Positions 24,460 through 32,303 of a stretch of DNA of 64,000 nucleotides are shown here, one piece after another (within the stretch, counting starts at the first letter, position 1; each line of letters opens with the position of its first letter). The notes under the pieces were generated by a model. That model was not told where the DNA came from, ran no database searches, and saw only the letters and a list, made by a program, of their open reading frames with translations. Where the stretch lies: the NCBI RefSeq assembly GCF_024355225.1, contig NZ_VCNH01000004.1, positions 42,516-106,515 on the forward strand, in the 5' to 3' direction. The position numbers and the translations under genes are program-made. This DNA comes from Roseovarius sp. M141 (GTDB lineage: Bacteria; Pseudomonadota; Alphaproteobacteria; Rhodobacterales; Rhodobacteraceae).

Positions 24460-25621
24460 CCCCGATCTTCAGCGCCTCGTCTCGGAGGGATATGCGGTCA
24501 GCGTTTCCGACGGCCACCTGTTGGTCGAGGAAATCCCCTATCTCGATCGACATGGGGCCGTTCGCCGTGGCGTATTCGGTTGCGCGCTTGATGCTACCTC
24601 GGAGCGTACGGTAGCTCCCAGGGATCACGTGATGTCGTTCTCGGGCGGCGAACCGCACGATAGAAACGGAAACCTGCTTTCCGGGCTCGGGAGGACGAGT
24701 CCGAGATGCAACACGGTCGGATCGATCACGTTCCAGCACGGCTTTTCGAACAAGCTTCGTGATACCAGCGGAGGACACAGGAACTACGCCGACTTCTACG
24801 AAAAAGTGCGGACTTACGAGGACATAATCCTCAGCGAGGTCCACGCACTGGATCCGACGGCGACAGCAAGGGTTGGGGCGATGCCGCCAACTGCCTCGGA
24901 AGATGACCCCTTTGTCTTCCCAGACAGCGCATCAGCCCGAGCGGGGACTACGAAGTTGGCGAGCGTTTTCAGGAGAGAGGTCATTGCCCACATCGGCTTG
25001 GGCGGAACTGGTGCATACATCCTGGACCACGCGACAAAGACACCTGTGCTCAGGAACCATCTGATCGATGGAGACCGCCAGTATCCGCACAACGCATATC
25101 GTTCCCCCGGCACCCCCTCACTTGAAGAGATGCAGCCGCCGCCGTTCAAAGTGGAATATCACGCCGCACGTTACGGACGGATGAAGCGAAATATTGTGCC
25201 ACATCCCACCAAGCTTTCCGCTCTAAATATGGAACTTCTCGATGGGGTCACGTTCGCTTTCCTAGCAATCGACGCCTGTCCGGAGAAAGCCGTCATCGTT
25301 TCTGAACTTGAGCGCAGAGACCTGCCTTTCGTCGATGTGGGAATGGGTCTGCACATGAGCAGTAATGGTATTGGAGGAACCCTCCGGGCCGTCTTGAGCA
25401 CGAGGGAAAACAGGGCTTCGGTGAGGCCCCATATTCCTCTCGATCCCGGTGGCCCGGAAAACATCTACGCGAACAACATCCAGATCTCGGATTTGAACTC
25501 TCTGAATGCTGATATGGCGGTTCAGCTTTGGAAGGGTTTTCGAGGCTTCTACGCCAACTTCGCCGAACCGATTTGGCACTATCAGATCGAAACGCGTCAA
25601 ATGATAAGAAGTGCGGCATGA
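24434..25621 (+). CDS. DUF6791-ThiF E1-like adenylyltransferase
   Basis: A 395-residue protein. Residues about 1-150 match the DUF6791 pattern (DHVMSFSGGEPHDRNG, then YADFYEKVRTYEDII). Residues about 175-390 are a ThiF/E1 fold with the nucleotide-binding HIGLGGTGAYI and LIDGDR, and a DACPEK segment with a cysteine. E1 enzymes adenylate the C-terminus of ubiquitin-like proteins. The upstream partner is the multi-ubiquitin protein, and the downstream gene overlaps by ATGA. Whether the N-terminal domain is E2-like cannot be judged here. Confidence 0.8.
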   Translation: MSQQLINRSPDLQRLVSEGYAVSVSDGHLLVEEIPYLDRHGAVRRGVFGCALDATSERTVAPRDHVMSFSGGEPHDRNGNLLSGLGRTSPRCNTVGSITFQHGFSNKLRDTSGGHRNYADFYEKVRTYEDIILSEVHALDPTATARVGAMPPTASEDDPFVFPDSASARAGTTKLASVFRREVIAHIGLGGTGAYILDHATKTPVLRNHLIDGDRQYPHNAYRSPGTPSLEEMQPPPFKVEYHAARYGRMKRNIVPHPTKLSALNMELLDGVTFAFLAIDACPEKAVIVSELERRDLPFVDVGMGLHMSSNGIGGTLRAVLSTRENRASVRPHIPLDPGGPENIYANNIQISDLNSLNADMAVQLWKGFRGFYANFAEPIWHYQIETRQMIRSAA

Positions 25622-26064
25622 CTTCAGTCGAGATGGATATCAAGCCGAGGTTTGTCGAGTTCATCCCAAAGGACTTGGAGGACGGCGTACTCTACATCTC
25701 AGGCGAATACGCGACGACCGCGCATCGCTGCGCCTGCGGATGCGGCGAGAAGGTCGTGCTTCCGCTCCATCCGACAGATTGGAGGCTGCGGTTCGATGGA
25801 AAAACCATCACAATACGGCCGTCCGTGGGGAACTGGGGTTTCCCATGTCGATCTCATTATTTGATCACCGACAACCGCATCGAATGGGCGGGTAACTGGA
25901 CTGACGATCAGATCACAGCAGGTCGACGGCGCGATGCGCGCCGGAAGTCCTCGTGGCATGAGGAGGCGCTTCCATCGCGGCCGGAACTCACGACGCGGTC
26001 CGTCCCTCAAAGTAATTGGCTGCTGCGCCTATATAACCGGATGAAGAATTGGTCCCGAAAATAG
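25618..26064 (+). CDS. DUF6527 protein with probable zinc site
   Basis: A 148-residue protein with a CACGCG cluster (residues about 38-43), LPLHP, and GNWGFPCRSHYLI, which together give a likely Zn-binding set of Cys and His residues. This is the DUF6527 pattern seen next to DUF6791-ThiF and multi-ubiquitin genes. The C-terminal tail is basic. It overlaps the E1-like gene by ATGA, so the three are one translational unit. Its role in the pathway is unknown. Confidence 0.75.
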   Translation: MTSVEMDIKPRFVEFIPKDLEDGVLYISGEYATTAHRCACGCGEKVVLPLHPTDWRLRFDGKTITIRPSVGNWGFPCRSHYLITDNRIEWAGNWTDDQITAGRRRDARRKSSWHEEALPSRPELTTRSVPQSNWLLRLYNRMKNWSRK

Positions 26065-26132
26065 ATGATTCAACATCGGAATGGACCAACAAAGGATCTC
26101 CCGCTCACCAGCAATCACGAGGAACTCGAGCA

Positions 26133-26390
26133 ATGCCCAAAAGAACGCAATCAGAATCCACCGGCAAACGCGCCGCATCTGCGGCAAGTAAGACGCTGAG
26201 GAGCCGTACCGCTAGCAAAGCCGCGAAATCGGCGGCGGGATCTGCTCTAACACAGGTGCGAAGCAAGGAGGTGACCAGTAAGAAGGCTGCCAGCGCGGCC
26301 TCAAAAACACTCCGGAACCCAAGGGCATTTAAAGCAGCCAAGTCAGCGGCAGGGTCTGCCTTGACGCAGCGTCCGGGGCGAAAAAGGTAG
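26133..26390 (+). CDS. Lys/Ala-rich protein of two tandem repeats
   Basis: An 85-residue, strongly basic protein made of two near-identical units of about 37 residues: KRAASAASKTLR with SKAAKSAAGSALTQ, and KKAASAASKTLR with FKAAKSAAGSALTQ. The ATG at 26133 is the natural start. GAGGAAC lies upstream. Short proteins with this ASKTLR...AKSAAGSAL unit occur near defence and toxin genes in other bacteria. It could be a conjugation substrate rich in lysines, a DNA-binding protein or an antitoxin; none is shown. Confidence 0.65.
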   Translation: MPKRTQSESTGKRAASAASKTLRSRTASKAAKSAAGSALTQVRSKEVTSKKAASAASKTLRNPRAFKAAKSAAGSALTQRPGRKR

Positions 26391-27164
26391 AGTGCCCATT
26401 GAACGAAAGTGCTTCGGCCATCCAAAGCCGCCCTAGAAAACAGCGAAGCCTCTGAGATCTGGGTGACGAAGGTCCGCTTTCGCGGCCTGTTCAGATTCCT
26501 GCCGCATTGCAGCGAATTCACACTTTCCGCAAATCCTGCGGAGGATTGTAGGTGCGATTGCAGCCCTCGACGAACGGCCACGTTACAATTGCACGTGCAC
26601 CTCGCCATTGACCTGAGCCTCCACATTCCAGCCTCCCCAGCTCGGCTGCGCGTGTCGCAGGGGAGAACGGCCCTTCGGTCCGTCGCGCATTCGGCCATGC
26701 GGCCTCACCGCGGTGTCGCACCCAGCATCCCGGTTTGCCCGCCTCGCGAGCACGTCCCTCCCCGCCCGCTCCGCCGGATTGCGCTCTGGTCTGTTTTGGC
26801 CCGAGGCCAAAACGATCCCGCCGCTCCATCCGTCTCACGCGTCCGGTCGGGCCGTTTGCCTGCTCGGGTCGGGCAAACCTACCGTCAAAACACACACACA
26901 TGAGCGCGGAAGCATATCCTCCGGATGGCCCCCAAATCAGCCCGCGTCAAGGATCGCAAAACTTTTCGGCGAGGGCGGAGCCTTTGGCGCGGGATGGTCC
27001 CGAGCGTGAAGGCGCGCATGTGTCGGGTGTTGCGCGCGGAAAACTTTTGCGCCCGGCAAGCCGGCGGCTGCGCCGTCCCTGACCCGGGCAGATTCGGAAA
27101 CCAGGCATTCGGCCATGCCCCACACTCACGTGGTGGCCTTGGAACCGAACACTGGAGACCAGAC
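26391..27164. other. 774-base non-coding region with hairpins
   Basis: Frames here are long on both strands but look like GC-rich shadows, with Pro/Arg/Ser-rich, unstructured translations. It contains a perfect 9-bp hairpin with a three-base loop (26793-26801 with 26805-26813) and a 7-bp inverted repeat (26854-26860 with 26872-26878), then a short CA run. It separates the ubiquitin-like insert from the mobilisation module and may mark an insertion boundary. Confidence 0.45.
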
Positions 27165-28094
27165 ATGGCTTACGACACCGCGAACACCTACGAGACCATC
27201 GAGCTTTTCGGGCTGACCGAGAAGGACGCGCAGCTGCCGATCCCCGAGGATCACATCCTGACCGACCACATCATCCGCGAAAGCTTCGAGGCTCTGCTCG
27301 GTCAATTGCGCAATACCGGGCTTGAAGCAGAGATCGAACCGCTGGCCCATGGGCTCGCGACGATCCTGCAGCGCCGGAAGGTGGCACTCGGCAAGGAGGT
27401 CGACCGCACCGCCGACAAGATCGGCGCGCTGGCAAAATCCCACGATGGATCGGAGATCGCCGAGACCGCGCTCGAAGAGGCGCAGGCGCGCTTCCTGCAG
27501 CTGCGCGAGATTGTCAGCGCCATCGAGGTGATGAGCGAGGCAGCGGCGGAATGCTACGAGATCGAGACGGGCCACGCCTTCATCCCGGCAGCCGGCTCGC
27601 GCGCAAGCGTCCGGGCGCAAGAGACCGGGGCGGTCTTCGAGGCGCGGCAGCTCCTCGAGCAGCACGACCGCGAAACCGCCGAGAAGTCGAAAGTCGAGGG
27701 GGTGCCCCTGATCGTCTCGGGCGCCACCGACTGGACCGATGTCGATGTGATCTTCAACACGCTCGACAAGGTTCGCGAACGGATCAAACAGAACCGCAAT
27801 CAGGAGATCTTCCTCTGCCACAAGGGTGGCAAGCACGGGGCGGAGATGATCGCGGCGCGGTGGGCCCGGGCACGCGGGATAGCACAGGCGCGCTTTGATC
27901 CTCGATGGTCCGCGCACGGGCGGGCGGCACCGTTCAAGTGCAACGACGAAATGCTGGACGACAAGTTCGCGGCGACGGGGGTTGTACTCTTCGGCGGCAA
28001 CGGGGTCGCGCTGAACCTCGGGCAGAAGGCGGAAGCGAAAGGTCTGACGGTCATGCGGGTTGCTGACCCGGCGAAGAAGACTGCGCAGGATTGA
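27165..28094 (+). CDS. DUF2493 / SLOG-family protein
   Basis: A 309-residue protein. The first 170 residues are helical with a probable coiled coil (about residues 95-125). The C-terminal 130 residues are a Rossmann-like SLOG domain: LIVSGATDWTDVDVIFNTLD, FLCHKGGKHGAEMIAARWA and VVLFGGNGVALNL. DUF2493 proteins of this form are common on Rhodobacterales plasmids. SLOG domains bind nucleotides; the ligand is unknown. The ATG at 27165 has GGAGACC upstream, and upstream in-frame translation is low-complexity. Confidence 0.8.
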   Translation: MAYDTANTYETIELFGLTEKDAQLPIPEDHILTDHIIRESFEALLGQLRNTGLEAEIEPLAHGLATILQRRKVALGKEVDRTADKIGALAKSHDGSEIAETALEEAQARFLQLREIVSAIEVMSEAAAECYEIETGHAFIPAAGSRASVRAQETGAVFEARQLLEQHDRETAEKSKVEGVPLIVSGATDWTDVDVIFNTLDKVRERIKQNRNQEIFLCHKGGKHGAEMIAARWARARGIAQARFDPRWSAHGRAAPFKCNDEMLDDKFAATGVVLFGGNGVALNLGQKAEAKGLTVMRVADPAKKTAQD

Positions 28095-28633
28095 AGAGAG
28101 GGGGTCGCGCTTGGCGCGGCCCTTTCGTCATGTCTCATGGCGCGTGCGATCGGTCATGCGCGATCGGCAGTCTGCGGCGGCCAGCACCGTTATCCCTCTA
28201 CCCAGTCCGTCAGAGTGCGGCCCATCCGCATCGGTACGGGATGGGGATGGTGCGCACCTCACGCACATCGTCAGCAGCGCAAGACGCGAGGGGTCGAGAC
28301 GTCGCACTTGAGGCTGAAGACCTGCATGTCCCTCGGGGCGTGTTTCGGAACATCGCATCCACGCAGGCGGGCTCCGTCAGCACCCCTGCCAAGCTCAGCG
28401 GGACGCGGACGCGGATGGTGGCGGCTGCGTGATGGCAAGAGTCATCCGGGTCTCTCCTTTTTGCTGATAGATGTGGATCGCACGGGGTCGGCCCAATCGT
28501 GCCCTGCGCTTGCGCTTCTGCAAGCACAAATACGGCTTCCACGGCGGGGCCGCGGACCCTCCGCATTTGCGCTTGCGACCGGGCCTCTTGCCCCCGTGCT
28601 GGGTGATCCCCATCGCAACAAGGAGTAACCCAA
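28095..28633. other. 539-base region without a supported gene
   Basis: Both strands have open frames, but their translations are Arg/Pro/Ser-rich and overlap each other. The end of the region carries AAGGAG (28619-28624) serving the next gene. I see no tRNA, terminator or repeat of note. Confidence 0.4.
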
Positions 28634-28840
28634 ATGACCAACCACTACGTCGCCACCGTCCCCGTCAAGTTCACCGATACCGATGGCCAGGAGCGCACCC
28701 GTTTTCAGCGCGTGGGCGCGATGTTCCGCAACACCCGCAACGGGGATGGATCGGAGTTCTTCAGCCTCAAGCTCGACTTCCCCGTCGCGGTCTCGGAGCT
28801 GGTGATGTTCCCACCGAGCGCGAAAGATCCCCAGGACTAA
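28634..28840 (+). CDS. small conserved accessory protein
   Basis: A 68-residue protein (VATVPVKFTDTDGQERTRF, then FFSLKLDFPVAVSELVMFPP) with a beta-rich pattern. AAGGAG precedes the ATG. Homologue-like small proteins are usual next to DUF2493 and mobilisation genes on these elements. A transcription-stop-like repeat (28841-28846 with 28851-28856) follows directly. Confidence 0.65.
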   Translation: MTNHYVATVPVKFTDTDGQERTRFQRVGAMFRNTRNGDGSEFFSLKLDFPVAVSELVMFPPSAKDPQD

Positions 28841-29317
28841 ATCCTCTCACGAGGATGGACCGCCCCCCGGGGCGGCCCGATCCCTGTTCCAGGGATGCCG
28901 GGTCCGGCGGTCAGATCGCCCGAGGCGACTTCACGAAGCCGCCGGTCGCTGCGCATTCATCGGACGCACTCCGCCCGGACTGATCAGGCCGCGACAGACC
29001 GGCCAGTCAGCCTCAAGGGGGCCATCCACAAAAACCTATCGGCCAGGGCCTCCCGGTTTTTGCGGCAGAGATTTGGCAAGCCAAATCTGGCCCTCCTTGA
29101 CCCTGCCTGTCCGCCCTGTCGGTGGGGTTTGCGCCCGCCCGCGGGTCCGTCCGAACACATGCGTGTTCGGCCAGACCCTCGGGCGGGGCTGGTGGACGGG
29201 ACCCCTAGGACAGGTGGGTCGCCCAGTGGTGAAGGCGGCAGAGCCGCGTCCCTGCGGGCCGCGGCGTGAAGCGGACACCAAGGCTGCATGAGCCTGAATG
29301 CGACGTCAATATATTAT
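28841..29317. other. candidate origin-of-transfer region
   Basis: This non-coding stretch lies upstream of the mobC-relaxase genes, where oriT is normally found. It holds a series of perfect inverted repeats: 28841-28846/28851-28856, 28860-28866/28869-28875, 28880-28885/28891-28896, 29069-29076/29081-29088 and 29151-29158/29163-29170. I could not identify a nick-site consensus, so the oriT call rests on position and repeat density. Confidence 0.45.
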
Positions 29318-29345
29318 TGACAGATTAGTATAGTTTCGTATGGTA
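29318..29345 (+). promoter_or_regulatory. promoter of the mobilisation operon
   Basis: A perfect -35 TTGACA (29318-29323) and a -10 TATGGT (29340-29345) are 16 bases apart, in a short AT-rich patch. The spacer holds ATTAGTATAGTTTC (29325-29338), matching 10 of 14 bases of the palindrome at the virB promoter. Confidence 0.65.
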
Positions 29346-29393
29346 AGGGCAGCCTTGGTGGAAGGTGGCAGGAAATAGGGGGTCTTTCTTCGC

Positions 29394-29975
29394 ATGTCTC
29401 GATCAAAACGTCTCACAGATGCGGACCGCATGGAGATCGTTCGCGAGGCTGCGGAAGGTGTGACCACATCGGCCCTGGCGGAGCGGTTCGGCGTGTCAGT
29501 GCGGGCGATTCAGTACACGCTCAAAGCCGATGCCGAGCGCCAGACGGATGCCGCAATTCCGGTCTCAGCGGTCAGTGTGAAGGTCACGGCTGCGGAGTTG
29601 GCGGCGCTCGACGAGGTGCTGGCGAAGGCGGGGATCGAGAGCCGGGCCGAGGGGCTGCGGCGGCTCATTCAGGCGGCAGGCGGGGTGTTCGTTCCGGACG
29701 CGCAGTTGGCAGCAGAGATGGCGCGTTACCGCGCCTCTCTGCACGAGGTCGGCAATGGGGTCGCGCAGATCACCAAGCAGATGACGCAGGCCAACCGGCA
29801 GGGGCAGGGGGCTGGTTCGGAGTTCACCGAATTGCGCCTTGCCCAGATGCGCGGGTTGGCGCGGTTCATTCTGGATTCCGCTGACGAGATCGATCTGCTC
29901 CTGCGCCGCCGTCGCGATGGGATGCAGCTGCAGGCCACAGCCGCGCTGAGGGAGTTTGCCCATGCGGCTGAATGA
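29394..29975 (+). CDS. mobC: MobC-like relaxosome accessory protein
   Basis: A 193-residue protein. Residues about 1-50 contain a helix-turn-helix (VTTSALAERFGVSVRAIQYTL). Residues about 60-190 resemble MobC/relaxosome proteins: VKVTAAELAALDEVLAKAG, then SLHEVGNGVAQITKQMTQANR. Such proteins bind oriT and help the relaxase open the strands. It overlaps the relaxase gene by 14 bases. Confidence 0.8.
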   Translation: MSRSKRLTDADRMEIVREAAEGVTTSALAERFGVSVRAIQYTLKADAERQTDAAIPVSAVSVKVTAAELAALDEVLAKAGIESRAEGLRRLIQAAGGVFVPDAQLAAEMARYRASLHEVGNGVAQITKQMTQANRQGQGAGSEFTELRLAQMRGLARFILDSADEIDLLLRRRRDGMQLQATAALREFAHAAE

Positions 29976-32295
29976 TGCCGTCCATGCCGTCACGGGCGAG
30001 GTCTTCCGGGATGGCTGGAGCCGCGTTCGGGGCTCGATGCAAGGGCTGCACGTGGCCAAGCAGACCCAGCTGACGCGCGCGGCAGCAGGGCATCGGCCAG
30101 CGGTCTTCAAGGCGATCCGGGGCGGGGGCACGCATACCAAATCGCAGCTCGCAAACCAGCTCGATTACCTCACCACCAAGTCCACGCATATCGTGGACAG
30201 TAGCGGGTTCCTGGATGGCAAGACGAAGCTCGAGGCGGGCGACATCAAGGACCTCACCGAGCGCTTTGCCAAGCGATGGGATGCGGGGTTCAAGCCGAAG
30301 CTTGGCCAGACCACCCATATGCTCATGTCCTTCCCCATCGGCACGCGTGGGGAGGATGTGCGCGACATCGCGACGGCTGTGGCCGAGCGGTTCTTCCAGA
30401 CCGACGCGGGGCATTTCGACTACATCATCGCGGTGCATGAGGACCGCGATCACCCGCATGCGCATCTGGTGCTGAACCGCCGCTCCCAGGAAGGGGAGTT
30501 CTTCTTCCTCGGGCGCAACCACCGCTTCAACTATGACGACTTCCGCCTCGCCATGGTCGAGGAGGCGGAAAAGTATGGCGTGCGCCTGGAGGCCACGCGC
30601 CGGGTGGATCGCGGGGTTGTGCATTACCCAGCCCGCACCAGCGAGGTCTATGCCGCGAAGGAAGAGGGTCGCGCGCCCCGCGAGCGCGAACGCGTGGGGA
30701 CCGACCTGACTCGGACGCTGGCGGAGATCGCCAACACCAGAACCGTCTACCATTCGCTTGCCGCGGAGGCTTCGAGGGAGGCCCGCGAGGATATTGCCGC
30801 AGCACTCTTCCGCGCGGGCGAGGTGCTGGCGCATGGCGGGCAGGTGGACCGAACAGGAGATGTGTATATGGCCGAGGATCAAAGTTTCGAGGATCTGAGA
30901 AGCCTCTATGCGGAGAAGCTCGCGCGGGTGCAGGGCATGATTGCCGAGAAGTCTGACGCGGAACGTCCCGTGCTGGAAAAACGCCTCATCGAGATCCAGA
31001 CGCAGGTCCAGCACATGCAGCCCTTGGGGCTGCGCTCGGGTTCGCTCTCAGACGCGCCCTCGGAGGGCGGGATCTATTCCGAGGCCAATATTGACGCCAG
31101 CCAGCGCGAGCGACTGGCCGAGCCCGATCTGAGATCGCGCATTGACGCGGCACTACGGGGCACCGGGATCAGCACATCGGAAGTGGTGGCCCGGATCGAG
31201 ACGGGCGCCTCAAATGCAGCGCTCGAGCATCAATGGATCGCCAATGATCTCTCCAAAGTAGCTGAGGCGCGCGATCTGAACCTTGAACGCCGCGCCGATC
31301 TGGAACAGGCGCGCGACATTCTCAACGATATGCATGTGGAACTTGGCACGCTGTTGGAGCGCGAGAACGTGCTGCGCCGGGATGGCGTCATGGAAGCGGA
31401 ACCGATCAGCGAGCGGTTCCATTATCACCGGGACGCAGTCCGGGCGATGGAAGGGACAATCCGTCAGGAGATGCGCGCAGACGGCCTGACCGCGCAGCAG
31501 ATCGAAAACCGGGACTGGGAGGTAGTCTCACGGGCGGAGCGCCGGATCGAGACGGAGCAGCGTGCATATCTCGAGGCACACCCGGATCTGCTCGCACGCC
31601 CTGGCGATGTGATTGACCGGTCTGAACCCTACAGGGAAACCATCACCGATACGGCCCGCGCCAGCGAGATCACCCGCGACGTCGACCGGATCATGGAGGG
31701 ACGCGACCTCCGCACGCCTGTTGCAGATGCTGTCACGGATGACGTCTCGGAGCGCTATCCGGACATGCCGTCCCATCTCGCCCGTGGGCTCGGTGCGACC
31801 TATGCAGCCGTCGTCGAGATACGCGACACGGAGGTCATCAATCAGGTCCGCCGCGAAAACGAGATGCGCGACGGGCTTGGGTCTGGCACGCGTGACGAAC
31901 GTCTAGCCACCCGCGATGAAACTACGCCGCAGTCTGCCCGTGCCGACCGCCTCGCAGACGAGATTGCGCGTGTCCTGGACCATGAGCGGGCGGGGGAGTT
32001 GTCCGCGCCCTTCGAGACCGAGGCGGAGCGGGACGCTTTCCGAACCGAGATTGCGCGGGTGCTGGATGACCGCCAACTTGACCGGCTTACATCCGGCGAT
32101 GCCGATGCGCTGGAGAAGGTTCTCGAGGACCGCCTCGACCGGCTCTATGTCGCCAAGGTCTACCTGCAATCGGATGCAGCGACGGCCAACACGGAGGCCT
32201 TGCGCCAGGTGGTCGATGATCTTGCCGACACCGAATACGAAAAACACCGCGCAGCGGACGTGGATGGCGAGACCGAGCGGGGACAGGTCCATTGA
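29962..32295 (+). CDS. VirD2-like conjugative relaxase
   Basis: A 777-residue protein. The N-terminal 250 residues are a relaxase domain with a candidate catalytic Tyr in NQLDYLTTKS and the metal-binding motif H-x-D-x-x-HPHAH (residues 159-168). The remaining 500 residues are helical and acidic, with several coiled-coil-like segments, and should carry the secretion signal. The relaxase nicks oriT and pilots the strand through the secretion channel. The ATG at 29962 is preferred to the TTG at 29956. The coupling protein gene follows directly. Confidence 0.87.
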   Translation: MRLNDAVHAVTGEVFRDGWSRVRGSMQGLHVAKQTQLTRAAAGHRPAVFKAIRGGGTHTKSQLANQLDYLTTKSTHIVDSSGFLDGKTKLEAGDIKDLTERFAKRWDAGFKPKLGQTTHMLMSFPIGTRGEDVRDIATAVAERFFQTDAGHFDYIIAVHEDRDHPHAHLVLNRRSQEGEFFFLGRNHRFNYDDFRLAMVEEAEKYGVRLEATRRVDRGVVHYPARTSEVYAAKEEGRAPRERERVGTDLTRTLAEIANTRTVYHSLAAEASREAREDIAAALFRAGEVLAHGGQVDRTGDVYMAEDQSFEDLRSLYAEKLARVQGMIAEKSDAERPVLEKRLIEIQTQVQHMQPLGLRSGSLSDAPSEGGIYSEANIDASQRERLAEPDLRSRIDAALRGTGISTSEVVARIETGASNAALEHQWIANDLSKVAEARDLNLERRADLEQARDILNDMHVELGTLLERENVLRRDGVMEAEPISERFHYHRDAVRAMEGTIRQEMRADGLTAQQIENRDWEVVSRAERRIETEQRAYLEAHPDLLARPGDVIDRSEPYRETITDTARASEITRDVDRIMEGRDLRTPVADAVTDDVSERYPDMPSHLARGLGATYAAVVEIRDTEVINQVRRENEMRDGLGSGTRDERLATRDETTPQSARADRLADEIARVLDHERAGELSAPFETEAERDAFRTEIARVLDDRQLDRLTSGDADALEKVLEDRLDRLYVAKVYLQSDAATANTEALRQVVDDLADTEYEKHRAADVDGETERGQVH

Positions 32296-32303
32296 GCGCC
32301 GCC

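Noticed and set aside
26409..26903. A 164-residue open frame in the gap before the DUF2493 gene
   Set aside because: Its composition is Pro/Arg/Ser-rich and it overlaps another long frame on the opposite strand; no ribosome binding site or domain is visible.
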